DNA of 64,000 nt from Mya arenaria (Eukaryota > Mollusca > Bivalvia > Myida > Myidae). Every line of letters starts with the position of its first letter. Within the stretch, counting starts at the first letter, position 1. Position numbers and translations under genes: made by a program. Of the stretch, positions 1-10,251 are shown in pieces. A model generated the notes under the pieces. It was not told the origin of the DNA, did no database searches, and worked only from the letters and a program-made list of their open reading frames with translations. The DNA lies in the NCBI RefSeq assembly GCF_026914265.1, contig NC_069136.1, positions 38,095,818 through 38,159,817 of the forward strand, given 5' to 3'.

Positions 1-701
1 ACTGATGTGACTCCATTTCCATTGTCGACGTTTTGGGCTGCCTTGTCCTCCCATTGCTTTTTAGGGTTTTGATTGTAAAAGGTCTTTGGTCTGCATCCAT
101 GGACATAAACAAGTTTAGTTTTATCAGACGGTGGTTGGTGTTGTCTTTCCCTACACGTGTCCAAAGGCGCTTTTTCAGAGCGTATTTTTGCAGACTTCTT
201 TGGTGTATCTGGGGTTTTCCGAACTGTATCCGCTTCTTTAGGAGGCTTTACTCGTGTCTTTCTTTTTTCCCCTATGTCCAGGTTTTGCGAATTCTTATAT
301 ATTTGTTCAGTCCGAAAATCGGAAGAATCCGGTGGATTTCTCGATCGATAATTATCTTTCGCGTTTGCTGGATATTTGCTAGTTTTTGAATCTCTTACTT
401 TGTTGGCGCCACGAAAAGGTTGTTTTTCTGGCATTCTTTTAAAATGTCTTCCGTTCTCATTTTGGCTCACTGATTCATTCGATGTTGGTACTGAATCGTT
501 TGCAGTATAAGGTATACTTACATTTCTTTCTTTTCTTCTATCAAAGAAAAAACTGGATGATAGATTTTCGTTTTCTGTGCTATTTTCATTGTCTTTTAAA
601 ATCTCGGCTTCGGAAGTATAATGTTTAGGTTTTGTTTTGTCATTATTTGAAGAACTTTTACTTTCAGATGTCGTTTTATTTTCTGCAGTTTGTCTTTTCA
701 T
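1..701 (-). CDS. Partial open frame, basic low-complexity protein of unknown function
   Basis: From an ATG at 701-699 the minus strand stays open for 233 codons to the window edge. A run this long in AT-rich DNA strongly suggests coding. The product is rich in Lys, Asn, Ser, Glu and Arg, has only two Cys (in DTCRERQ and HGCRPK), and shows no membrane segment or signal peptide. It looks like the disordered N-terminal part of a nuclear or cytoskeletal protein, but no family was recognised. The stretch YVHGCRPKTFYNQNPKKQW near the edge is the least biased part. The start is uncertain: CTTTAACAG just upstream could be a 3' splice site, making this an internal exon that begins near 715. A GTAAGT at about 520-515 is a possible internal donor, but the frame stays open past it. 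The plus-strand open frames here are antisense shadows. Confidence 0.6.
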   Translation of the reverse strand, partial: MKRQTAENKTTSESKSSSNNDKTKPKHYTSEAEILKDNENSTENENLSSSFFFDRRKERNVSIPYTANDSVPTSNESVSQNENGRHFKRMPEKQPFRGANKVRDSKTSKYPANAKDNYRSRNPPDSSDFRTEQIYKNSQNLDIGEKRKTRVKPPKEADTVRKTPDTPKKSAKIRSEKAPLDTCRERQHQPPSDKTKLVYVHGCRPKTFYNQNPKKQWEDKAAQNVDNGNGVTS

Positions 702-3700
702 TATGCGCTGTGTGTCTGTTAAAGAGCAATATTTAAAAAAGCGATTACTCTTTTGTTTAATTAGACAGATTCATAGTTTCAAATAACATGTATTACGCAG
801 CATGTTCTTAGGGTCTATATATGTCATAAACATAAGCAATACATTCGCTTGATAAGCTAAATCATTATCACTTTATCATGCATGGCTATCTAGATTTCCT
901 TTGAAAACATATCAATTGACCTGAGACTTAAATCAGATCATTAATTTTAAAGTGTCGTTAACCACTAACAAGAATAAAATATACAAAACATTATTGTTTG
1001 TTTCAGTGTGCGAACGAAGTATATTTCACCGAATGAGAGTCAAAAGCTATATTTTTAAGTGGTGTTGTCACAAGTTAAATATTCACTTTTGGAGTTCACG
1101 GGGTAGAATATGGCGATCTTACATGAAACAAACATTTTTTTCTTTCTGTTAAACCAAGCCTGTTGCTGTTATTAAAAGAAATTTAATTTTATTTTAAAAT
1201 AATACGCGACATACTTTATGCGCACGTAATGTCAAATGACGTGTAACAGCCCTGTGTTTGATTTAGAAGTAAGAAATTTCAAAACAGAATAATAAATTGA
1301 TATTTCTGCTGTTAGTAACAGTGAAGTATCAATTTTATTTCATTGATAAATATATATAAGCAACCGGAATCAAACGGTAAATTTGCGATACTTGATGTTT
1401 ATAAGGTTGAGCAACAAATAATTTGGGCCGATTGTTCAGCTCTTTGTTAAACGTAACAACATTGTTATCGGCATTGTTGTCAACTTTTAATCGTGAAATA
1501 TTTGATGATGTGCTCGCATATTCATAAAAAAATAAGTACAGCTTGTTAGAAATGCTGCAGATAACAAGTCTCTCTATTAAACGTCCAGAGCAGTACAGAT
1601 GTTTAAAAAGTTGTATAACGATTCGATAAAAACTACTGATTTATGACGGTGTTTTGTTAAGATAAAATCTAGGGACATAATTTATGACCGGATGTGACCC
1701 ATATTCGTAATTATTCAAGACAAATGCAGACAAATATTCTGACCAAGTTTCATAACAAATGATTAAAACTATTGAATTTATATAAGGGATTATTTTTTCT
1801 CCTAGATTTGACCTAGTGACCTACGCAATTAATCATTTTGTATTGCTGTCATTGTTTCAAACCTTTATATAAAGCGTATTGAATTTACCTTCTTTTATTT
1901 ATAAACACAGAAAAGCATTTGTCAGACAATCATTTAAACGGATTTTGGTAATTTTAACATTAAATATTTCAATTTTCAATAGTGTTACGAACGCCTTTCG
2001 ACAATACAGTGCATTCTATATTACACTGTTCAATATATGTTAACAATAGAGCTCTTTTAGAACTTGTGAAAATGTGTATTTATTGATACAAACGTTTCGT
2101 TTAAGTTTCACACGATATCATTTTATTCGATGTCTAACCCTTTGTACACGAACGAGTGCATTTAATGGAAACTATTTATCTTATATATTCACATTGTCAA
2201 CGATACAAATTAATTATTGAATCCAAAGTTTGTATTTGTATCGTTTTTCTTTTAAAAGGCTTAGAAGATTACATTAACTTTAATTTGCTATTTAAAACAT
2301 TGTTCTTGTAATCACACATTTAGAATAAAAGCAATACGTACCAATTTTGACATAATCTAATCTTTCTTGTTTATTTCAAGCGCCATATCCAGCACGATTG
2401 ACTAAACGCATCGCGACGGCTCGATGTCGTCATAGATAGAAGGCGCTTCTTATATAACTTCATTGAATTTATCGATTCCAATTTTCTAAAAACAGTATCA
2501 GGGCGTTTTAAACAAACGAATCGTGAATTATTTTCTAAACATGAGCCACATTACGCGAAAACAGTCTGTTCACGGTGATTTGTTCAATGATAAGACCAAT
2601 ATTCCCTACCGAACGTTCGGTTGTTATGCTCTTCGATTTAAAAGAAGATAGTTGTCGCTTTGTCCGTCTGTCTCTCTGACCGGGAGTACAATCCCTTCGA
2701 ATGATTGTAGTTGTATTGGTCAGTGAACCATATCGCTTGTTGAGATTTAAGTAAGTTTACTAAGGCATTCTGAGATTTTCTGACATTGTTACTGCAGTAA
2801 TTCATAGTTTTCTATGCAAGACCGTAAAAAGAAATGACCCATTTGATAAATCTGATAAAAATGTTTTCGGTTAAAAGTCACTATTTTTTACACGTCATAT
2901 GACACTAAAGCAGGAATTCCTTTCAATCAAACTACTGTGCTGTGTAAGTCCCTAATCGCATTAAGAACTTAAGTACAAGCTTAATTAAAACGAACGCTCA
3001 CCATTTTAAACCGCTGCGCTAGGCTTCAGTCATGTAGCTTTGATGCTTCCGTCAGATATCTAGATGTTTTCCGCGTCCGCTTTAAAAGTAGTCAACTGGT
3101 AGGAACGTACGTCACGCGCACGTGCTGAATCGGTTCCACACGTACTAGAAAAACGTCGACAAACTAGGTTTTTTTTAAAAAAACAACAATATTATTTTCC
3201 GAAATAAGATCACACCACATCTATCCAAAAAACAGACCCGAGCGTTATTAATATTCAGTTTAATGTGTTCGTCTCCTATAAACACATATTCATAAATATA
3301 TTGATTATGCAAAAATGTATATAAAATCAAGATTAAATTAAAGCTTAACTAATTTATATATGGACAAAAGTAACACATTCCATATTCACTTCAAACTAGG
3401 GGAATGTTTCAGACGGCCAGGCGATGATATGGCTTATCGCAGTGTGCGTCATGCAATTGTGTTTTATCATCAACGATTTATCTATATCGGAAAACAAGGT
3501 TCAAACTGGTTTCAGAAATCCCATGTCATGATGAAGATTACTGAATGGTTGAGAACCGACCTGATCTGTTTTTATCAAATAAACATTTATCAAATATGGA
3601 ATTAGATATGCACTAAGAAAACTCTCGATATCGCAATTGTAAAACAAATTTAGCCGAATTTATTTAGTGAAATTTCTATTAGTAAGGGACTTCCTTTCTT

Positions 3701-4298
3701 CCATAATAGGGAAGGAGTCTATTCTTTATTTTCGTTTCCATTCTCGGGTATTTGGCGCTCGTCCCAAATTTTGCCACCTCTACAGACAAATCCTGGGCCC
3801 GCCTTTACTGCCGCGCTAATGTATCGATATATTGATCCATCTTTCAGACTATCTTGCCAATAAAACAATGTGGCTAATATTGCTAAGCCGAGGAAAAGAA
3901 CATGATGAGAAAAAAGTTCAGTAAGGAACTACAAGGAAGATTGGCATGTTCAAGAATACAAAGTTGTTTCGGTGAAGTATAATAGAAAATATATTGAATA
4001 ACAAATCTACAGCATTTCAACTTGATTATTTCAGGTTAGTCGGAAGGCACGGAACGTTGGGGCCGCGGATTTGGTGGGTGTGGATTTGGTATTCCATCGT
4101 GCCGCGATTTGTTTTTAAAAGCCGCCTCTCTAACACTCAATTTGCAGCATTATTTTAAAAGAGGTTTAAAGCGATTTCAATCTCATTAAAGGACACCTCA
4201 TTTAATCACATTAATAAAAAACGTCATCATTTATGCATTAAATTATTAAATATGTACTGTTTTAAAAAAGCTCAATACGGATAGCACATAATAAACAT
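702..4298. other. Non-coding stretch, no gene seen
   Basis: AT-rich sequence without a convincing exon. It is the 5' flank of the minus-strand open frame at the left edge. A few short open frames (for example 952-1152 and 3360-3605) have no coding character. No tandem array was noticed. Confidence 0.5.
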
Positions 4299-4673
4299 TT
4301 AAAGATGCACAATTACTCCCAAATAAGATTTAACACATTTAATACAATAGTTTTAATATACCAAAGAGGATGAACAAATGTCGAAAACATTGATTCTTAT
4401 GAAGGATACCGAGTTTAATTTAAAAGAAATGAGCAGAAAACACAATATTGCTACCTTATCAGACCATAGTAGATCGCAGTTAATCTTTTAGCATTCACCA
4501 ATCATTTAATATGTTTGCATTTTAAGCTTTAAATACACGGTTATAATATTGTTTATAGTAATTGATATTTTTCATAAATGCAATACTTAGTAGGTAGTTG
4601 GGGGTGTTTTACACAAAATTTATATTTGTTTCAGATATGTATGTATTGATTTTAAATAAGAGTGTAATTGTAA
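4299..4673 (+). repeat. MITE family A, copy 1
   Basis: A 375-bp element starting TTAAAGATGCAC and ending near AATAAGAGTGTAATTGTAA. Six further copies lie in this window in both orientations. Intact copies begin TTAAAGATGCACTCTTA and end TAAGAGTGTCACTTTAA, an imperfect terminal inverted repeat of about 16 bp. No coding capacity, so it is read as a non-autonomous DNA transposon. Confidence 0.75.
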
Positions 4674-5402
4674 TGAATAAAGTTCAATATGAATTGCATA
4701 TCATGGTATAGCACTTTTTAAACACCCCAAAGGTTTTAGCGCGGAGCCGCTTCTTTTCAAATATTGGGGACGCGGCAGCGGCACCTGCGGCTACTGCTAA
4801 GACGCGCCTGATCGGTATAACAAGACATTGGTTTCATTATTGTAATGACTATCAAGGCAGCTGAACAGATTTGAATTTAATATCTATATCTACACTGTTT
4901 TTAAAACTGATTTATTATCAACACTCTTAGATTGTAATTTACTTATTGTAACTCATACATATATCTTCCTTTGTCTACTTAAGCGACGAACTTGTTTGAT
5001 TTACTTTAATCAATGATTTGCTGATAAACCAGAGATATCCAACACGAGAGGTTTACGATACGTAAACAAAACAGGCTGCTAGGTCAGAAAGGGCACGTCT
5101 GATGCACATTCAATGATCCTTAATGGGGCACTTGGAAGGGCCAATGTTCAATTCTTATTATGTACGTGTTGTAACCGTTCTCAATACTTATAGTTTGTTA
5201 TGAACACCTTAGTTGTTATCTCTACTTTAGTGTCCAAATGATGTATAATTTGTTATTTTTTATACTTATTTCTGAAAAGTTGTCTCTGTCAAACAAAAGG
5301 GCACATCAGGGATCAGTAGTGAAATGATAGCAGTCTACCGGAAAAGAGAAGTGAGGTGCCCTTTCCTGCTATCTTGGCCTAGCTGGAGCACTGACTATTT
5401 GA
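4674..5402. other. Non-coding stretch between two repeats
   Basis: No gene seen. It includes a GC-rich patch near 4735-4810 that stands out from the AT-rich background. Nothing recognisable is encoded. Confidence 0.4.
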
Positions 5403-5870
5403 ACATACCGTCTCAAAGGCCCAGTGTTAAGGCGTCCGCCTACGGAGCGGGGCTCGTGGGTTCGAACCCGGGCCGCGTCATACCGAAAGACGTTAAAAGT
5501 TGGTACAAGTAGATCCCTTGCCGGGCGCTCGGCATTTAAAGGGTAGTGCTTGGAAAAGTGGTGTACTCAGTACTGGTTCAACCCAGGAAATGTGTATCCC
5601 GTGTATCGGTGCTTTACACCGAGCACGTTAAAGAACCATGAGGTCTCTTCGCAAAGAGCTAAGGTATCGCACCCTGATCTCTTGTATCTCACTTTGTTTC
5701 AAGTCTTCGAATGTCTGGATTTGACTGCTGTCACTTCTATCTCATGTCACTTATGGCATTTAAACACAATTTAAGTCGTGATGGCGTCACGGCGGGTTCA
5801 AGCCATAATGCAGCCATGGGCGCGGACAGACCTTGATAAACTCAAATAAACAAAACAAACAAACAGCCAC
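5403..5870 (+). repeat. tRNA-derived SINE
   Basis: The head (about 5405-5480) resembles a tRNA gene: an A-box-like GTTAAGGCGTCCGCC and a B-box GTGGGTTCGAACCCGG. A conserved body follows (GCCGGGCGCTCGGCATTTAAA, GTACTCAGTACTGGTT), and an A-rich tail (AATAAACAAAACAAACAAA) ends it. A second, minus-strand copy at 51475-51785 shares head and body. Confidence 0.8.
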
Positions 5871-6805
5871 TATTTGAACCCAAAAGATCTGAAGAATACG
5901 TATAATTGAACCATCGGTGAATGAAATACTAAAAACACCCGACATCCCTTAAATAAATCATGAGGGAAACACTGGTTAATTATCATTTCCCTCGGATACC
6001 AAACAACAAAGTCACAATTATAATAATTTATTAGTATATGGAATTTAGATACTGGTAATAAGGAGATATATAATTTGTAATTTAATATTTTACATTAAGC
6101 TTCCTAACAATGACACATGTTTGTACGACCCCTCAAGATAATGTGTGGTACACATGGCAGAATTTAGTGACGTAGTTGACAATCCCTTCCATAGCAACAT
6201 TTCAGTATGATTTATACATTTATTGTATAGATACCAATTCAATTTCAACTTATTAACATCTCAAAAGTATAGACTTTTAAAATACAATACCTCGAAATTC
6301 CAGAAATACTAAAGCATTGTCTAAAATGAGAACATTTTTTAATCGTATATATAATGCAAACAGACAAAACATATTAACAAATAATAAAACATATTATTTA
6401 TAGACGTATTGTATGGTTTCTGTAAGAAAATTAACCAGCGCCCTATTTAATGAGCAACTTAGATTCAATTAAAAATTAAGATTAGAAATAAAGTGGTTTG
6501 ATTGGTCTGTATATTTAGCTGACCAGTAGGCTGAATGGAGTCACTGAGGCATGTCTAAGGATGATGATAAGATCAATATTGAAAACTGTTGTGCAATTTT
6601 TGCTATAGAATATTTCCATTAAAAATTGAAATAGAAGGGAATATACTTTGAGAAAGACTAAAATGTTAAATTTTGAATCATGCCGTGCTGTGTGGTGTAG
6701 AAAAGGAGCTTATGGGGTAAACTGATTTAATAATTTGTGTGATAATGAAGCCCTAGTCACAATGACATTTAAGTCAAGATGGACACAAAAGTATGTCTTG
6801 TTACT
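5871..6805. other. 3' flank of the sulfatase gene, no other gene seen
   Basis: AT-rich sequence downstream of the minus-strand sulfatase stop codon. It probably contains that gene's 3' UTR in its right-hand part. No other exon seen. Confidence 0.5.
6726..6731 (-). terminator. Candidate polyadenylation signal of the sulfatase gene
   Basis: ATTAAA on the minus strand, 75 bp past the TGA stop. It is a common variant signal at a plausible distance, but such hexamers are frequent in AT-rich DNA and no transcript end is visible. Confidence 0.3.
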
Positions 6806-7939
6806 TCACCCAACTAACGCCGGGCCGGCCTGATGTAGGGACGGACTGGCGTGCCTCCAGCCGGCATGTAACCGCCAACTAAGGTTTGCCCGCAGCGTGG
6901 CATACGCGGTGTCGTCAGCCCTGTTGTGATTCTCGTCAGGGTCTACGGTGTGATCGTACAGTTCTACACCATGCAGCTTGGTCCAGTCGGGTTTGAAAGT
7001 CTGGTAGGAAAACTCGGGCCACTCAGTGTAGCGGTAGCGCTCCGTGCGGAGCGAGTAGCCCATAATGTTCGTTCGGTGTTGGTGCCGCTGGTACTGAGAA
7101 AACGCGACATGCTTCCAGTCTGCTGACGTGTTGTGAACGAGGGGCATGAAACTCTCCCCTTCCGTACATGTGCTCACATGGGCTGAATTTTCGGGGCAAA
7201 TGGAAACTTTGGGCAAGCCTACAGCCTCTACCAACGTTGGAAATAGGTCCACAAACTCCACAATACGCCTGGTGCTAAGGCCGGAGTCAGTTAAACCGGG
7301 AATCTTCAGCATCATCGGAGCATGGGTAGCCAGCTCGAAATTGGTAGATTTCCCCCAGATGCCGTGTTCTCCCAGCTGCCAGCCGTGGTCGCCAACTAGT
7401 GAAATCACTGTGCTATCTGCGAGGCCCAGTCTGTTCAGCTCGTCTAGAACTACACCTACCTGGGAGTCTACCCAACTCACCGCCGAGTAGTAAGCCCGTC
7501 TTAAGTCTAGTGCAATATTGTTTGGTATCGTATTGTTGATTTCGCCAGTAAAACTTGACCTATGAATATCTTCATACTGTGTTCGAATCTCATTACTCTT
7601 AAACCAGGCGACTTCTGGCATACCCACGGGTGCTTTATTATTGCTGGGAAGTTTCAAAGTGTTTAAGGGATACAGGTCACCGAAGGATGCCGGCGAGACA
7701 AACGGCAAGTGGGGGCGAATAAACCCCACGGCGAGGAAGAATGGGGTGTGCGCATATTTCCCGCCCGTTGCGAACTCGCCAAGTTTCTTGGTGGCGCTCT
7801 GGGCTATCTTGTAGTCGATAAGGGGATTGGCATGGAGAAGATTATCGGGCACGAACTGCCAGGAGGCATTCTGCCGGTCCCAGTTGGAAGAGCCGGGGTA
7901 GATGTCGGGCTCAGACCAGGACAGGGGGTCTTTAATGCC
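6806..7939 (-). CDS. Iduronate-2-sulfatase-like, exon 3 (terminal)
   Basis: A single 377-codon exon carrying residues 133-509, about three quarters of the protein. It follows the acceptor TTTCCACAG and continues exon 2 in phase 0 (GKIFHQ then GIKDPLSWSEPDIYPG). It contains PHLPF (His209), the sulfatase signature GDHGWQLGEHGIWGKS (Asp316, His317 and Lys329 as metal and substrate residues), the C-terminal MGYSLRTERYRYTEW and the family-typical ELYDHTVDPDENHN near the end. The stop TGA is at 6808-6806. The C-terminal tail after DENHN is short, which fits the slightly smaller total size (509 residues against about 550 for the vertebrate enzyme). No frameshift or stop interrupts it, so the gene looks intact. 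Confidence 0.93.
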   Translation of the reverse strand, partial: GIKDPLSWSEPDIYPGSSNWDRQNASWQFVPDNLLHANPLIDYKIAQSATKKLGEFATGGKYAHTPFFLAVGFIRPHLPFVSPASFGDLYPLNTLKLPSNNKAPVGMPEVAWFKSNEIRTQYEDIHRSSFTGEINNTIPNNIALDLRRAYYSAVSWVDSQVGVVLDELNRLGLADSTVISLVGDHGWQLGEHGIWGKSTNFELATHAPMMLKIPGLTDSGLSTRRIVEFVDLFPTLVEAVGLPKVSICPENSAHVSTCTEGESFMPLVHNTSADWKHVAFSQYQRHQHRTNIMGYSLRTERYRYTEWPEFSYQTFKPDWTKLHGVELYDHTVDPDENHNRADDTAYATLRANLSWRLHAGWRHASPSLHQAGPALVG

Positions 7940-8434
7940 CTGTGGAAACAATGAAAAGTAAGAAATAATGTATACAAATCTCTTTTCACGTCAGATATTA
8001 TCTTGAAGGGCTTATTTCCGAAAAATGCCTTTCAAAAATGAAATACAATGGAATATTTCAAATCATAGGAATATGAACATACAGTCAAAACTTGCAATGT
8101 CGAATTCGTTGTGACCTAAGAAAAAACCCTCGAGATAACGCGCACACGTTAAAAAACAAAATACCACAAATCTCTCATTCAATCCAAATTATTTGAAATA
8201 GTTCGACATAACCGGAACATCGAAATAACAGAGTTCGACAAAACGAATTTCGACTGTATGTTTTTTTTTTTGTGTTTAAAGAACCAATAACACAAATGCA
8301 ACACACAATTAGTTTTATAAAAACTGTGCGGATAACTTTCAACAATCACAAATCAAGATGACTTTGACACATCAGATATCGATTATAGATCGGTAGATTG
8401 TTTTATTATAATCGATCATCGATATTATGACTAC
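7940..8434 (-). other. Sulfatase intron 2
   Basis: A 495-bp intron with donor CAG/GTAGTC and acceptor CCACAG/GGC, phase 0. It contains a pogo-like MITE at 8092-8256. Confidence 0.85.
8092..8256 (+). repeat. pogo/Tigger-like MITE, copy 1
   Basis: A 165-bp element with ends CAGTCAAAACTTGCAATGTCG and TTCGACAAAACGAATTTCGACTG, flanked by TA on both sides. The terminal sequence and the TA target site are typical of pogo/Tigger-type elements. A second copy lies in intron 1. Confidence 0.65.
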
Positions 8435-8571
8435 CTGATGAAAGATCTTGCCGATGCCGATAGACCTGCGGCCATGATTCCGAAAGTACTGTGGCAGAGT
8501 GGTGAAGTTTCCGCCCGCAGACCGGAAATGCGTCTCCAGGTCGTACACGCGCGTGGTGTCCGGTCGCCGGC
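8435..8571 (-). CDS. Iduronate-2-sulfatase-like, exon 2
   Basis: A 137-base exon, residues 87 (split) to 132. The acceptor is TTTATCCAG and the donor CAG/GTAGTC. The translated start RRPDTTRVYD completes the sulfatase signature begun in exon 1 ([11 protein letters not shown] then RRPDTTR). The exon ends with GKIFHQ, holding Lys128 and His131 of the active site. Two bases complete the split Gly codon and 45 whole codons follow, so entry is phase 1 and exit phase 0, matching both neighbours. Confidence 0.92.
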
Positions 8572-8764
8572 CTGGATAAATGCAAGTGTCATTGGAGAAA
8601 AGTTTCGAAAAGTTCAATGATTGTAGAGAAAGTAATATTAATTTATGCTAATATAAAAGACTCTTATCCGATATTTTGCGTGAGAATTTTTGTGTTGTGG
8701 GGGGGGGGGGGGGGGTGCCTGTAGAAAGCCCACTTGTCTGGCTTAGTAACCACGAACCACACAT

Positions 8765-8850
8765 ATCTATACGTACGCCAAGTCCGGAAAACGAACCCGG
8801 GACGCCATAGTTAAAAGCGAGTGAGCTCATCACTTCGCTAAACGGACGAC
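8765..8850 (-). repeat. tRNA-like sequence, probable SINE head or tRNA pseudogene
   Basis: On the minus strand, an A-box-like TTTAGCGAAGTGATGAGC is followed about 30 bases later by a B-box-like CCCGGGTTCGTTTTCC. The spacing resembles a tRNA gene, but no full cloverleaf was confirmed. Confidence 0.35.
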
Positions 8851-9307
8851 ATTGGATTAGTGTTAAAGTATGTATGATTTGTTTTATCCTTTGTTTCTCT
8901 AATTGTGATACACTAGCAGTAACAATTTTTCTTTATGTTTATAACAACACACTGAATTTACGACAAGAACGCTGCGGAGCGAACTCCACCGTTCGTCTGT
9001 TGATGTTATTTCTCAGTCTAACAAGGGGCCTAACTTGACGATGATTAAAGGGACTACATACTATACTACATGTACATTGGGTCTCTCATAACATCCCACC
9101 CATATTTGATATGAATATCTTGAACATACGTTGAGCTATGGCTTAGGTTAAAGTTTGTTTCGAACACCGCCGCTGACGAAGCCTAGAACACAATCAAAGC
9201 TTTGACAATACCTTGATCTGTTGACTTTGAACATCAGAACAAAAAAGAACAAAAAGAAATTAAATTAAGAAGCCGATAAAACACTTTTTTGCTATATGTT
9301 TATGTAA

Positions 9308-9482
9308 CAGTCGAAACCCGTTATGTCGAACTCTGTTATCTCGATGTTGTGGTTATGTCGAACTTTTTTCGAATAGTTTGGGATGAGTTAGAGATTGGTA
9401 ATTTGTATGTTATATTAAATATTCGTTATCTCGAAGTTTTCCCCGAGGTCCCCAAGAAATCGACATAGCGAGTTTTGATTGT
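9308..9482 (+). repeat. pogo/Tigger-like MITE, copy 2
   Basis: Ends CAGTCGAAACCCGTTATGTC and GACATAGCGAGTTTTGATTG, with TA beside the right end and TAA beside the left. Same family as the copy in intron 2 and of similar size. Confidence 0.6.
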
Positions 9483-9639
9483 ATGTTACGGAGTTCTTAT
9501 TTCAATGACTGGTGATTGAATCCTATTTTAGGCGTACAGATTTTGCAAAAGTTAATGTTTTTATTGGTTATTTCCCCCGATCGAGTTTAAACTCTATAAA
9601 GTAAAGACGAAAACCTATAAACAATAAGTAGTATGTAAC

Positions 9640-9898
9640 CTGTTAGGAAGGATGTCCTGCTGGGACTACATACGGCCTGCTGCACATACGCGCGGCGCAC
9701 GAGAAGGGAACTTCCGGCCAGAGCGTCCATGTGGGGCGTGTGTGGCGGCGGATCGTCATGGGTCGGGAAATCGGCGCCCCGGAAGCAGCCGAGGTCAGGG
9801 CGGAGGTCATCCACGATGATAAACAATACATTCTTTCGGGCGCCACATTGCAAGAAGAATCCGTATAGTAAGAATAACAATGTGTGTGCTCTATTCAT
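9640..9898 (-). CDS. Iduronate-2-sulfatase-like, exon 1 and gene overview
   Basis: The gene encodes a lysosomal-type sulfatase. By family, it removes the 2-O-sulfate of iduronate in dermatan and heparan sulfate, using a formylglycine made from Cys. Exon 1 has 86 codons plus one base. The ATG at 9898 is chosen because it directly precedes a hydrophobic signal peptide ([15 protein letters not shown], residues 5-19); an in-frame ATG ten codons upstream (9928) would put extra residues before it. Visible motifs are [14 protein letters not shown] (metal ligands Asp30 and Asp31) and CSPSR, with Cys77 as the formylglycine site. Joined to exons 2 and 3 it gives 509 residues without a break. The match to iduronate-2-sulfatase rather than another sulfatase rests on RRPDTTR, GKIFH and the spacing of all motifs; exact substrate is inferred. 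Confidence 0.9.
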
Positions 9899-10216
9899 TG
9901 TTAAACTTAGCCGATAAAACAGGACCACGAGTTGTTAAATGTGAGTTGATAAGACATTGTGGTCTTGTTATTGACCTTTAATCGGAAGACAAGATAATTA
10001 TGTTATTGTACGTTAAATTCATCTACGGGAGATAACTGTTGGAATATTAAACAAACCAAAAAACTTGGTATTAATGACTACTGAACAAGAAAAATAATGT
10101 TATAAAATATAATAGCGTTGAATTTTTTGTGACGGCCAGTGACAATCGAGGATTTTTCAAATGTCCTGTTCGTTAATGTTACGTCGAGCGATTTTGACAA
10201 ATGCGCCCCAAAAAAA
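9899..10216. other. 5' flank of the sulfatase gene
   Basis: A short unique stretch between the sulfatase start codon and the 46-bp array. It should hold the sulfatase promoter and 5' UTR. No clear TATA box or initiator could be singled out. Confidence 0.4.
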
Positions 10217-10236
10217 GTTGCATATATATATGCAAC
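10217..10236. repeat. Perfect 20-bp palindrome at the edge of the array
   Basis: GTTGCATATATATATGCAAC equals its own reverse complement. It lies just left of the 46-bp array and uses the array's TTGCATAT motif. Confidence 0.85.
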
Positions 10237-10251
10237 AACACATGTATATAT

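Larger units (their letters stand above)
8572..9639 (-). other. Sulfatase intron 1
   Basis: A 1068-bp phase-1 intron with donor ACAG/GTTACA (a weak but GT-starting donor) and acceptor ATCCAG. It carries a poly-G run near 8699-8715, a tRNA-like sequence near 8765-8850 and a second pogo-like MITE. Confidence 0.8.

Noticed and set aside
33..389. 118-codon plus-strand frame at the left edge
   Set aside because: It is antisense to the longer, compositionally coherent minus-strand frame and its translation has no protein-like pattern.
6926..7954. Plus-strand frames across the sulfatase exon
   Set aside because: They are antisense shadows of the intact sulfatase exon.
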